From: Prevotella communis
Lineage (GTDB): Bacteria; Bacteroidota; Bacteroidia; Bacteroidales; Bacteroidaceae
Length of the DNA: 64,000 nucleotides
Reading direction: 5' to 3'
Assembly: GCF_022024115.1 (NCBI RefSeq)
Contig: NZ_CP091792.1
Location: 124,001-188,000, forward strand
A program made the position numbers and the translations under genes. Positions 1 to 8,779 of the stretch are shown here, piece by piece (within the stretch, counting starts at the first letter, position 1; every line of letters starts with the position of its first letter). Under the pieces are notes generated by a model, which was not told the origin of the DNA, did no database searches, and saw only the letters and a program-made list of their open reading frames with translations.

Positions 1-692
1 CCGCCATTGGCGCCGCCAGTCCATTTCTCCAGGTCGCCATTATACCAGCTGCTGCTGATGGGCTTATAGCCGGTGGTCTTGGAGTAAGAGGTGTGCTTGT
101 CGTGCTTGGCATAGTTCTCTATATAGGCATGGATGCCGTATTTCTCGTAGCCAAAGACATCGTCGCCATAGGCAATGCACTCCAGCAGGTTGACAGGCTT
201 CTTGCAGTTGTTCCAGGGTGATTCCGAGAACTGGATACCACTCGTGGGGGCAAAGGCAGCTATCTTGTCCTGCATGTTGGCGATGCAGTGGTGAATCAGC
301 ATCGATCCCATGGAGAATCCCGACCAGTACACGCGTTCTCTGTCGATGTCAAAACGAGTAGCCATCTCATCAATGGCTTTGATAACGAAGTTCTGATCGC
401 TGGTGCCACCAATATCCCATGTGCTGCCATTGCTGCGCAGGTAGGTAATCACAAACTTGGCCGTGTCAATCATCTCGTACATCTTGTCAGAGCCGTACTG
501 GTACTCCGGATCCTGGTTCATACCATGGGTCACGATAAACAGGGGCGACTTGGCAGGCAATGAGTTGGGGGTGAACACCACCATGTTTCTTGTCTTGTTG
601 TTCACTTGGATGTCAATAGACTCTTTCTTGTAGGCCCCGGCCTGCATGGCCAGGAGAAGGAAAAGGGAAAGGAAGTAAAAGGTCCGTTTCAT
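1..692 (-). CDS. secreted alpha/beta-hydrolase esterase, partial (LpqC / feruloyl-esterase type)
   Basis: The reading frame starts at the ATG at 692 and runs off the left edge, so 230 N-terminal residues are visible. Residues 1-20 form a signal peptide (MKRTFYFLSLFLLLAMQAGA). An oxyanion-type HGM lies at residues 56-58 and the nucleophile elbow G-F-S-M-G at 125-129, making Ser127 the likely catalytic serine. The acid and histidine of the triad would lie at or beyond the edge. The pattern fits the polyhydroxybutyrate depolymerase/feruloyl esterase family of secreted or periplasmic esterases, which in Bacteroidales often deacylate plant polysaccharides. The substrate cannot be read from sequence. 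It has its own promoter (744-752) and diverges from the SusC gene at 936. The family is fairly certain, the substrate is not. Confidence 0.8.
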   Translation of the reverse strand, partial: MKRTFYFLSLFLLLAMQAGAYKKESIDIQVNNKTRNMVVFTPNSLPAKSPLFIVTHGMNQDPEYQYGSDKMYEMIDTAKFVITYLRSNGSTWDIGGTSDQNFVIKAIDEMATRFDIDRERVYWSGFSMGSMLIHHCIANMQDKIAAFAPTSGIQFSESPWNNCKKPVNLLECIAYGDDVFGYEKYGIHAYIENYAKHDKHTSYSKTTGYKPISSSWYNGDLEKWTGGANG

Positions 693-743
693 AAGAATAT
701 TTATAATGATATTGGTTTACTAGTTATCTTTTTCAATTCGACG

Positions 744-777
744 GCAAAGTTACGAAAATTTCCAATTCAGAGGTCAA
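744..777 (-). promoter_or_regulatory. promoter of the partial esterase gene
   Basis: On the minus strand a -7 box TAACTTTGC (744-752) is preceded by TTG (775-777) 22 bp upstream, the Bacteroidetes sigma-ABfr layout. It lies about 50 bp before the ATG at 692. Confidence 0.65.
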
Positions 778-809
778 TATTGCCGAGATATTAAGAGATT
801 TTAGCAGAT

Positions 810-880
810 ATACCTTTTATGTGGTATGCGAATGCCGCGATTGTGGGATTGTAGGGGGAGCGGAATCGCCGTACCTTTGC
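810..880 (+). promoter_or_regulatory. operator ATACC-N8-GGTAT plus promoter of the SusC/SusD pair
   Basis: An inverted repeat ATACC (810-814), 8-nt spacer, GGTAT (823-827) is followed by the word ATTGTGGGATTG (840-851) and the -7 box TACCTTTGC (872-880). The distance from the end of GGTAT to the start of the -7 box is 45 bp, identical to the two sister sites at 5763 and 9972. The repeat centre would lie about 60-65 bp upstream of transcription start, a typical place for a class I activator. The identity of the regulator is unknown. Confidence 0.75.
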
Positions 881-935
881 AACCGACTATTAAAGGTAAA
901 AAGGTAAAAAAGTAAAAAATAAAAAAGGTAAGGAT

Positions 936-3900
936 ATGGTAAGGAGATTTTTTATCACATTGCTCGTTGCAGGCAGTCCGCTGCTGATTGCTGCACAGGG
1001 ACTGATAACGGGCAGCATCAAGGATGCACGTAGTGGTGAGGCGCTGATTGGTGCCTCGGTGATTGTGAAGAATGCAAAGGCACAGGGTGTCCAGACGGAT
1101 GTTGACGGAAAATTCCGTCTGCAGACCAAGAAGGAGGCGCCGCTGACTTTAAGGGTAGAGTATGTGGGCTACCGTCCGCTGGATGTGGATGTGTACGACT
1201 TCGAGGAGCCCGTGGAGATAACGCTCATTGATAATTCTAATAAGTTGGACGAGGTCGTCGTGGTGGGTTACGGTACGCAGAAGCGCAACCAGCTGACGGG
1301 TAGCGTGACCACCATCAAGGCCGACATCTTCGAGAAGGCCACAGCCCCCACGCTCGATGTGGCGTTGGGCGGACAGGTGGCTGGTCTGGCGGTGACGGCC
1401 AGCAGTGGCCAGCCAGGTGCTGACAGTCATATCCGTATTCGTGGCGGCAACTCGGTGAATGCGTCCAACGAACCGCTCTATGTGGTCGATGGCTTTATCT
1501 ATTTCAAGGATGCGGCCAACAACTCCACGGGTATCGGTGCTATCGAGGGCAGTCTGAACCCCCTGGCCACCATCAACCCCAACGACATCGAGAGTATCGA
1601 AGTCTTGAAGGATGTGTCGGCTACTGCCATCTACGGCTCGCGCGGTGCTAACGGCGTGATTCTCATCACCACCAAGAAAGGTAAGTTGGGCGAGGGTAAG
1701 GCGCACGTGAACTACAACTATACTTTGGGCGTGAGCAGCGTGGCCAAGAAGCTCGACCTGCTCACCGCCTCGGAGTGGGCACAGTACCAGAAGGATTATT
1801 TTAGTAATAAGGGAGGTTATACGGATGCTGAGATTGCAGCCCTCGGTAAGGGTACCGACTGGCAGGATGCGGTGCTGCGTACGGCTATCCAGCAGAGTCA
1901 TGAACTGAGTATCAATGGCGGTACGGAGAAGAATCGCTATGCTTTCTCGGCCAACTATACCGACCAGGAAGGCATTATCCTGAACTCTGGTTTTGAGCGT
2001 TACAACTTCCACACCAACGTGGAATGGGAACTGCAGGAGGGCGTGCATTTCGGTGTCAACGCCACCTACGGCCGTTCGAAGCAGAACGGACTGACCACCA
2101 CAGAGGAGAAGGTATTCAATTCTTCGCCCTTCTCGGCCGGCATCACCAACAGTTTTGTGTATGCCCTGCTGATGCCCCCTGTAGTGAGCGTCTATAATGC
2201 CGACGGGTCGTACAACTTCAAGAACCCTTATGAATATGCCTACTTTGCTATTGGCGACCACGCTGCCAACCCCGTGTACGACCTCAACGAGAGCGTGGCC
2301 GAGAACATCAACAACTACCTTTTGAGTAACATCTGGGCCACTTATCAGATTGGTGACCTGACGCTGAAAGCCTCTGTGGGCCTGAACAGTGAGAAACTCA
2401 CGCAGAACTATTTCTCGGGTGCCTATACCTCACTGGGACTGGCCACGCAGGGCATTGGCGGTACGGGCAACCGGCAGACGGATGTATGGCAGCAGGAATA
2501 CACGGCTACCTACACGCGCAACTTCGGTCAGCACCACGTGGAACTCCTGGGTGGCTATACCCGTCAGACACAGAAGTCAACCTACAGTGCCATCCGCACC
2601 AACCACTTCACAAACGAGACGCTGAAGCAGTACAACCTGGGTGATGGCGCAGAGATATACACCCCGCAGACGGGTATCTCGGAATCAACGCTCAACAGCA
2701 TCATTGCCCGTGTGAACTACACGCTGCTGGACCGCTATAATGCCACGGCTACCTTCCGTGCCGACAATAGCAGTCGCTTTGCGGCCAACCACCGCTGGGG
2801 TTACTTCCCCTCGCTGGGTCTGTCGTGGAATGTTGACAAGGAGCGCTTCCTGCGCCGCATCCGCAGCATCGACTATCTGAAGGTGCGCCTCTCTGGCGGA
2901 CTGGTGGGTAATCAGGAGATTAGCGACTATGCCTTCAGCACCAGCTACGCCACGGGTTCCTATGGTGGCAGCAGCAGCTACTCGAAGCAGAATACGGCCA
3001 ATGATAAGTTGAAGTGGGAGACAACGGCCAGCTATAACCTGGGTGTCGACCTCGGTCTGTGGAAGGATCGCGTCAGTGTGGTGTTCGACGCTTACTACAA
3101 GAAGACCAGCGACCTGCTGCTGGTGGTTCCCATGGGCTTTTCTTCTGGCGTCACCACCCAGTTGCAGAACGTGGGTAATGTGGTCAACAAGGGTGTGGAA
3201 CTGGCGGTCAATGGTACGCTTCTTCAGAGAAAAGGTCTCTCTTGGACGGCTTCGGCCAACATCGCCTACAACAAGAATGAGATTACCGACATGGGTACCA
3301 CGAACAATGTGATTCAGGGCAGCGATAACCAGCAGATCCTGCGCAAGGGTGAGGCGCTTGGTTCCTTCTACGGACTGCAGTTCATTGGTATCGTACAGCA
3401 GGATGAGGATGTGAGCCAGTTGCCTACTGTCAACGGACTGACACCGAAGCCTGGTGACCTGAAATACGCTGATACCGACGGCAACAACCGCATCGATGGC
3501 AATGACCGTGTGATACTCGGCAGCATCCAGCCCGACATCGTCTATGGTTTCTCTACCCAACTGAGTTGGCGCAACCTCGATTTCTCTGCATCGTTTGCCG
3601 GCAGCTATGGTAATGAGGTGTACAACGCCCTGGGTCGTCGCCTGGAACTGACCAACGACTCGTACAACGTGCTCAGCACCGTCAAGGACTCATGGACGGC
3701 CGAGCGTGGCGGCAATAGTCTGCCTCTGGCATCAAACGCCCGTCCCATCGGCTATATCGACAGTCGCTACGTGCAGAGCGCCAGCTACCTGAAACTCAGG
3801 AACCTGACTGTAGGTTATCGTTTCAAGTTCCAGGATCCGAGCGTCAAGATTCAAAGTGTGCGCATCTATGCCACCGCCTCTAACCTCCTGACTATCAGTC

Positions 3901-3998
3901 CCTACAAGGGCTACGATCCGGAGGTGGCCAGTGGTACCGACTCAGGTGCATACCCCTCATCACGCAGTTTTGTGTTCGGAATAAACATATCATTATAA
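936..3998 (+). CDS. SusC/RagA-family TonB-linked outer-membrane receptor
   Basis: A 1020-residue TonB-dependent transporter. Residues 1-20 are a signal peptide. Residues 22-100 form a carboxypeptidase-D-like regulatory domain ending in the SusC signature VVVGYGTQKR (108-117). A plug domain follows, with its RIRGGNS, YVVDGF and GANGVILITTKKGK segments, and the rest is a 22-strand-type barrel. Family members pull large ligands through the outer membrane with the SusD partner encoded next (4039). No glycoside hydrolase or sigma/anti-sigma gene is adjacent, and the promoter shares its operator with cysK, so a non-glycan ligand such as a peptide or a sulphur-containing compound is possible. That is inference only. 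The start at 936 follows AAGGATATG and the promoter at 872-880. Confidence 0.93.
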   Translation: MVRRFFITLLVAGSPLLIAAQGLITGSIKDARSGEALIGASVIVKNAKAQGVQTDVDGKFRLQTKKEAPLTLRVEYVGYRPLDVDVYDFEEPVEITLIDNSNKLDEVVVVGYGTQKRNQLTGSVTTIKADIFEKATAPTLDVALGGQVAGLAVTASSGQPGADSHIRIRGGNSVNASNEPLYVVDGFIYFKDAANNSTGIGAIEGSLNPLATINPNDIESIEVLKDVSATAIYGSRGANGVILITTKKGKLGEGKAHVNYNYTLGVSSVAKKLDLLTASEWAQYQKDYFSNKGGYTDAEIAALGKGTDWQDAVLRTAIQQSHELSINGGTEKNRYAFSANYTDQEGIILNSGFERYNFHTNVEWELQEGVHFGVNATYGRSKQNGLTTTEEKVFNSSPFSAGITNSFVYALLMPPVVSVYNADGSYNFKNPYEYAYFAIGDHAANPVYDLNESVAENINNYLLSNIWATYQIGDLTLKASVGLNSEKLTQNYFSGAYTSLGLATQGIGGTGNRQTDVWQQEYTATYTRNFGQHHVELLGGYTRQTQKSTYSAIRTNHFTNETLKQYNLGDGAEIYTPQTGISESTLNSIIARVNYTLLDRYNATATFRADNSSRFAANHRWGYFPSLGLSWNVDKERFLRRIRSIDYLKVRLSGGLVGNQEISDYAFSTSYATGSYGGSSSYSKQNTANDKLKWETTASYNLGVDLGLWKDRVSVVFDAYYKKTSDLLLVVPMGFSSGVTTQLQNVGNVVNKGVELAVNGTLLQRKGLSWTASANIAYNKNEITDMGTTNNVIQGSDNQQILRKGEALGSFYGLQFIGIVQQDEDVSQLPTVNGLTPKPGDLKYADTDGNNRIDGNDRVILGSIQPDIVYGFSTQLSWRNLDFSASFAGSYGNEVYNALGRRLELTNDSYNVLSTVKDSWTAERGGNSLPLASNARPIGYIDSRYVQSASYLKLRNLTVGYRFKFQDPSVKIQSVRIYATASNLLTISPYKGYDPEVASGTDSGAYPSSRSFVFGINISL

Positions 3999-4038
3999 TT
4001 CATAGAGTATTAATTAAAGGTAAAAAGGAGATTTCAGT

Positions 4039-5697
4039 ATGAAGAAAGCTAGAATTTTACTCGGTGCCGCTTTGGCAACAACCCTTTCATTTGGTTTTGT
4101 ATCATGCTCAAGTAGCGATGATGACAACAGTGGTAATAATAATCAGGTGACCGACGAGAATGTCGTGGCCGACGATGCCAGCGCCCTGTCGCTTGTCAAT
4201 GGTGTATACAGTCACTGGCAACCCCTCAGCTCGTCTTTCTCATTTATCATCGAGCTGAACAGTAACAAACTGATCTCTTTCGAGGGTGAGGAGAGTGAGG
4301 CTGGTCCTGTGAACAGTCGTTTCGAACAGGATCCCACAACCTGGTATCAGGTGAAGATCTTCAACCACCTGTTCCTTGGTATCGCTCAGGACAACGAGGC
4401 CATCACCACCATCGAGAACTCGCTCAAGGCGGGGAAGGTCAGTCAGGCAGGCTACAATGCTGCTGTGGGTAAGGCTAAGTTCCTGCGCGCCCTGGCTTAT
4501 CTGAAACTGACCCAGTTGTGGGGTGAGGTGCCTGTGTTCACAGAGAAGGGTGGCAGCACCACTGACCGTAAGAGTATCGACGAGGTGTTTGCACAGATCG
4601 TCAGCGACCTGACTGATGCTGAGTCATTGCTCAAGAACTATGATGGTGACCCCCGCGTGCCTTCAAAACAGGCTGCTGAGGCTCTGCTGGCCCGCGCTTA
4701 CCTCGTATGGGGCGACAATCCTCTGTCGGCTGCTGAGGTAGAGGCTATCGCCAATGGTCAGGCCGACCCGCAGTTCACGAAGACCGACAGTCGTCTGGAG
4801 AAGGCTGTGGAGTATGCCAACAAGGTCATCGCCAGCGGTCTGCTGAAGCTCGATCCCGACTACACAAAGCTCTACGGTCGTGACTACGAGAGCAACAAGC
4901 GCGGCACCAACGAGCACCTGTTTACGATCGCTCATGATGGTGACAAGGTAGATGCTCAGGGTAACCACCAGACGCACTGCTCTTGGACCTTCCCATTCCA
5001 GAATGGTGAATACGGCAATGGCTATACGCAGAACCACACCGAGGTGGCCGATGATAATCTCTACGACGACTGGAAGGCTGAGCAGCCCAACGACAAGCGT
5101 CTGGCCGAAACCTACTTCGTCGAGATCAAGAACCCTGAAGATGGCAAGACCTATCACTACTACTCGCCTGTCTACACGCCTATCAATGGTAAGGGTGTCG
5201 ATCAGAGCTATGAGAACTCTGAGAACCTCGAGATCACCAAGAACTCGGTTGACCGCATCGAGATCCGTTATGCTGAGGTATTGCTCATCAAGGCTGAGGC
5301 ACTCGTTCAGCTGGGTCGCAACTCTGAGGCTGCTGAGCCCTTCAACCAACTCCGTCGTCGTGCCGGCATCGCTGAGGTCAGCGCTCCTACCTTCGCTGAG
5401 ATTAAGCGCGAGTGGGACTATGAGTTCACCTACGAACAGTTCTCTGTGCTCAACAGCTACCGCTGGAAGGATCTTATCGCAAGTGTGAAGCTGGTGAAGA
5501 ACTACAAGCACTTCGCTGACGACTGGAAGACTTCGCTCGGCAATACCTACACTGCCGACCAGGAGGCTTACTTCACCAAGGTGCACAACCACTTGCGTGC
5601 TAAGTACAACAATATCCGTGGTAAGCACTACCGTCAGCCTATCCCCACAGGCCTGAGCGGTGAGGACCTCGGTATCGCCCAGAACCCTGGCTATTAA
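4039..5697 (+). CDS. SusD/RagB-family surface lipoprotein
   Basis: A 552-residue partner of the SusC protein just upstream (40-bp gap). The signal peptide ends at lipobox FVSC with Cys23, followed by an S/D/N-rich surface-export stretch (SSSDDDNSGNNN). The TPR-like helices of the SusD fold are recognisable (KAKFLRALAYLKLTQLWGEVPVF; RYAEVLLIKAEALVQLGR), and the protein ends in NPGY, a common SusD C-terminus. It should act as the lid over the SusC barrel and bind ligand at the cell surface. A clear ribosome-binding sequence AAGGAG at 4025-4030 supports the start. A strong terminator follows at 5723-5756, so SusC and SusD form a two-gene unit. Confidence 0.93.
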   Translation: MKKARILLGAALATTLSFGFVSCSSSDDDNSGNNNQVTDENVVADDASALSLVNGVYSHWQPLSSSFSFIIELNSNKLISFEGEESEAGPVNSRFEQDPTTWYQVKIFNHLFLGIAQDNEAITTIENSLKAGKVSQAGYNAAVGKAKFLRALAYLKLTQLWGEVPVFTEKGGSTTDRKSIDEVFAQIVSDLTDAESLLKNYDGDPRVPSKQAAEALLARAYLVWGDNPLSAAEVEAIANGQADPQFTKTDSRLEKAVEYANKVIASGLLKLDPDYTKLYGRDYESNKRGTNEHLFTIAHDGDKVDAQGNHQTHCSWTFPFQNGEYGNGYTQNHTEVADDNLYDDWKAEQPNDKRLAETYFVEIKNPEDGKTYHYYSPVYTPINGKGVDQSYENSENLEITKNSVDRIEIRYAEVLLIKAEALVQLGRNSEAAEPFNQLRRRAGIAEVSAPTFAEIKREWDYEFTYEQFSVLNSYRWKDLIASVKLVKNYKHFADDWKTSLGNTYTADQEAYFTKVHNHLRAKYNNIRGKHYRQPIPTGLSGEDLGIAQNPGY

Positions 5698-5722
5698 TTA
5701 GTCATCTCTTCCTTTAAAAAAG

Positions 5723-5756
5723 ATAGGACTGGCATATGTCAGTCCTATTCTTTTTG
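5723..5756 (+). terminator. Rho-independent terminator after the susD-like gene
   Basis: A 9-bp stem ATAGGACTG / CAGTCCTAT (5723-5731, 5740-5748) with an 8-nt loop, followed by a TCTTTTT tract. Confidence 0.85.
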
Positions 5757-5762
5757 TGTCAA

Positions 5763-5833
5763 ATACCTCTTTCGTGGTATGCAAATGCCTTAATCGTGGG
5801 ATTGTGTGTATAAGGATTTCGCCGTAACTTTGC
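5763..5833 (+). promoter_or_regulatory. operator ATACC-N8-GGTAT plus promoter of the lipoprotein/TonB-receptor unit
   Basis: ATACC (5763-5767) and GGTAT (5776-5780) flank an 8-nt spacer. ATCGTGGGATTGT follows, with the -7 box TAACTTTGC at 5825-5833. The 45-bp gap between GGTAT and the -7 box equals that at 810-880 and 9972-10042. The position of the -7 box also shows that translation must begin downstream, at 5884. Confidence 0.75.
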
Positions 5834-5883
5834 AGTGTCAATTAGACATAATATGTAGTATTAATCATTTAAGGGTAAGGATT

Positions 5884-6822
5884 ATGAAAAAAGTAAAAGG
5901 ATTGTTTCTGGTTCTGGCCGTTGCAGCGCTGACAGCCTGCAATAGCAATGATGATGGTGTACAGGCAGGTATTGAGATTCCTGGTATCACGATAACGGAT
6001 GATATCGACTGCTGCTCGGCCGAGGAGGCGCTGCAGGTGTATAAGTTCCTGCAGACAGTGAAGATTGTGCCGGAGTTGTCAACGGAGATCGATGGTAAGT
6101 ACAACGTGTTTGCCTACACCACGACAGGCAGCTTCCACAATGGTTACAACGAGATTTTCTTCGTGGCTACCAAGAAGGCTACGGGCAACTACATCAAGAA
6201 CTTTGATATAACCAACATCACCCCGCTGATGCACATGGTGAAGATGGATATGTACCACAGCACGCCTGTAGGTCCTGATGCCGCCAGCTTTAACGACGGT
6301 TACCTGGCTGTGAAGCGCACATGGGTGTCGTTTGTGATGAATACCAGCGAGGCTGGTTCGTGGACGTTGTCGTACGACGCACTGGTGCTGGGCAGCAAGG
6401 GTGGCATCGAGAAGAAGGATGTGGTAGTCAACGCCCTGCCCGACGGACAGACCTGGCTGAAGTCATTCAAGGTGGACGACGCCACATATTACCTCTCGCT
6501 GGTGAACCCCCTCGACTTCAAGACCGGCACCAACACCATCACGGCCTACGTGTCTAAGAAGAGCGCCAAGGCTACCGTGCCTTATCAGATAGCTGAGGAA
6601 ACCTTCACCATCGACATCGACCCACGTATGCCTGACATGGGCAACCACACCTCGCCCAACAATACGTCGCTCACGAAGCAGGCCGACGGCAGTTATTCAG
6701 GTACTATCAACCTGACCATGACGGGCCTCTGGCGCATTCACCTCACAGTGAAGGATGCCGATGGAAATATCGTGGCAGGCGGTGAAGAGCTAAGTACACT
6801 TTATTGGGACGTTACGCTATGA
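5884..6822 (+). CDS. lipoprotein with C-terminal FixH/YtkA-like domain
   Basis: A 312-residue lipoprotein with lipobox LTAC (Cys19) followed by NSNDDG. The middle region is not recognised. The C-terminal third (about residues 225-312) reads like the immunoglobulin-like YtkA/FixH fold, with PRMPDMGNH near residue 245 and GLWRIHLTVKDADG near 285. The Met/His-rich MPDMGNH segment resembles copper-site loops, and an adjacent Cys pair occurs early (DDIDCCS). The start at ATG 5884 was chosen because the promoter's -7 box lies at 5825-5833, which rules out the in-frame start further upstream. Its stop overlaps the next ATG (ATGA at 6819-6822), so it is probably translationally coupled to the TonB receptor and works with it, perhaps capturing a metal or metal complex. 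The ligand is a hypothesis. Confidence 0.75.
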   Translation: MKKVKGLFLVLAVAALTACNSNDDGVQAGIEIPGITITDDIDCCSAEEALQVYKFLQTVKIVPELSTEIDGKYNVFAYTTTGSFHNGYNEIFFVATKKATGNYIKNFDITNITPLMHMVKMDMYHSTPVGPDAASFNDGYLAVKRTWVSFVMNTSEAGSWTLSYDALVLGSKGGIEKKDVVVNALPDGQTWLKSFKVDDATYYLSLVNPLDFKTGTNTITAYVSKKSAKATVPYQIAEETFTIDIDPRMPDMGNHTSPNNTSLTKQADGSYSGTINLTMTGLWRIHLTVKDADGNIVAGGEELSTLYWDVTL

Positions 6823-8777
6823 TAGGATTGATTTTATTGATTATAGGACTTCAAAATGATACTATTACCACCTCGTCGCATGATTTGGACGAGGTGGTGA
6901 TTGTTTCACACAAAGAGGGCGGTAAACGTTCTATAAAAGGGCAGGTGGCTACTATCGACGAGCACCTGCAGGAACTGAACCATGTGGAACTGGTGCGCCG
7001 TGGCTCGTATGCCTGGGAGCCCACCGTGAATAATATGCAGACGGAGCGTCTCAGCACAACCATCGACGGCATGAAGATTTTCTATGCCTGCACAGACAAG
7101 ATGGACCCTGTGACCAGTTATGTGGAGAGTGGCAACCTGCAGAGCATCAGTCTGAATTCGGGACTTAATGGTAACCCTCAGGCAACGGGAAATATCGGTG
7201 GCGCGCTTGACCTGAAACTGCGAAAGGTGGGGTTTGGGGCCGATGCCTTCCGACTGAGTACGCAAGTAGGCTATGAGACAAACGGTCATGTGCAGGTATA
7301 TGGCACTGACGCGTCGCACTCCTCTCAGAGATTGTATGTCAACGGAGGGGCTTTCTTTCGTCGGGCCGACAACTACAAGGCGGGTGGCAACAGGAAGGTG
7401 GACTTCTCTAAGTTCCAGAAGGTGAATGCCTTTGTGAATGGTGGCTACCGGGTAGCAGCGAATGATGCCATTGAGACCACTTTCATCTACGACCGTGCTT
7501 CAGACGTGGGTTATCCTGCGCTCAACATGGACGTGTCGAAGGCCGAGGCTTTTATCACATCCCTGGCTTACAAGCATCTGTTTGGGGATTCGGGTCTGGA
7601 GTCGTGGGAGACGAAGGGCTACTACAATCATATCACCCACGTGATGGACGATACGACGCGTCCCAATGTGGAAATCCACATGGATATGCCAGGCGAGAGT
7701 TGGACGGCAGGTGTCTATTCTTTACTCACAGGAACATACGGACGTCATCAGGCACAACTGAACCTTGACGGCTATTATAACCGTCTGTTTGCTGATATGA
7801 CGATGTACCCCGGTGGTGCTGCACCGATGTATATGGTCACCTGGCCAGACGTGGGGACGATGAATGTGGGGGCAGCCCTGTCAGATGATATCAGTTTGAG
7901 CGATGTGTCTTCACTCCACCTCTCAGGTAAACTCTCGTGGCAGCACCAAAGGCTGAACAATGAGGAGGGCTACAAAGCATTGGGTGTGTTCTTCCCTGGC
8001 ATGAAGCAGCAGTATCACCAGACAACGGGACGCATCGCCGCCAATTATCAATTATCCATTGTCAATTCTAAATTGAGTATTGGTGCCGGTTGGGGCAGTC
8101 GTGCCCCCACGGTGACGGAGGCCTACGGCTACTATCTGAACAACACGTTCGATCAGTACGACTACATCGGCAACCCGCGCCTGAAGAATGAGAGTGCGAT
8201 AGAGGTGAACGGCAGCTATCAACTCTCAACTCTCCGCTCTCAACTCTCAGTTGGACTTGATGCCAACGCCTTCTTCTTCTCGAACTATATCATCGGACAG
8301 TTTGAGAACCGCCTGAGTGCGATGACTGTCGGTGCCGAGGGTGTGAAGGTCTATGGGAATATTGACCATGCCACGATAGCCAATGTTTCACTCACAGCCG
8401 AATGGCGTCCCGTCAAGGGATTCCGCTGGAGCGCAAAGGGTACCTACAGCATGGGCCGCGATGATGAGGGCGATAACCTCCCACTCATCGCACCGTTCAC
8501 CTATCAGTCGCGCCTGAGCTATACCACAGGCTCCCTGAGTCTTCAGACCGAGGTAAAAGGTCACACCCGACAGGCAAAGTACGGCAAAAAGTATGGAGAG
8601 ACAGAAACGGCTGCCTGGACCATCGTGAATCTCTCAGCTAATTATCAATTATATCAATTCACACTCCGTGCCGGCGTCGAGAACCTCTTCGATAAGTACT
8701 ATGCTACCTATGCCGACTGGTGCCATATTCCTCAGAAGGGACGCAATATATACGTAAATCTTTCGTTTGAAATATAA
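6819..8777 (+). CDS. TonB-dependent outer-membrane receptor (non-SusC type)
   Basis: A 652-residue TonB-dependent receptor without a carboxypeptidase-like extension. A short hydrophobic leader (MIGLILLIIGLQ) precedes a TonB-box-like DEVVIVSHKE near residue 25. The plug carries GNIGGALDLKLRK and the barrel ends in ENLFDKYYATYADWCHIPQKGRNIYVNLSFEI, as in siderophore, haem or metal receptors. The start is ATG 6819 (overlapping the previous stop as ATGA). A TTG at 6804 would add five residues but has no support. Three short-period repeat patches lie in the barrel (8042-8076, 8219-8250, 8639-8660), encoding YQLSIVNSKLS-like words that suit beta-hairpins. It is followed 2 bp later by the symporter gene. 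Confidence 0.88.
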   Translation: MIGLILLIIGLQNDTITTSSHDLDEVVIVSHKEGGKRSIKGQVATIDEHLQELNHVELVRRGSYAWEPTVNNMQTERLSTTIDGMKIFYACTDKMDPVTSYVESGNLQSISLNSGLNGNPQATGNIGGALDLKLRKVGFGADAFRLSTQVGYETNGHVQVYGTDASHSSQRLYVNGGAFFRRADNYKAGGNRKVDFSKFQKVNAFVNGGYRVAANDAIETTFIYDRASDVGYPALNMDVSKAEAFITSLAYKHLFGDSGLESWETKGYYNHITHVMDDTTRPNVEIHMDMPGESWTAGVYSLLTGTYGRHQAQLNLDGYYNRLFADMTMYPGGAAPMYMVTWPDVGTMNVGAALSDDISLSDVSSLHLSGKLSWQHQRLNNEEGYKALGVFFPGMKQQYHQTTGRIAANYQLSIVNSKLSIGAGWGSRAPTVTEAYGYYLNNTFDQYDYIGNPRLKNESAIEVNGSYQLSTLRSQLSVGLDANAFFFSNYIIGQFENRLSAMTVGAEGVKVYGNIDHATIANVSLTAEWRPVKGFRWSAKGTYSMGRDDEGDNLPLIAPFTYQSRLSYTTGSLSLQTEVKGHTRQAKYGKKYGETETAAWTIVNLSANYQLYQFTLRAGVENLFDKYYATYADWCHIPQKGRNIYVNLSFEI

Positions 8778-8779
8778 GT

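Noticed and set aside
1149..2261. Long minus-strand open frame (370 codons) opposite the first SusC gene, and similar ones opposite other Sus, topA and pnp genes
   Set aside because: They lie fully antisense to strongly supported genes, have no signal or domain logic, and arise from codon bias of the real frame.
5806..5883. Upstream start for the FixH-like lipoprotein at 5806
   Set aside because: It would precede the -7 box at 5825-5833 and place 26 residues before a perfect lipoprotein signal peptide.
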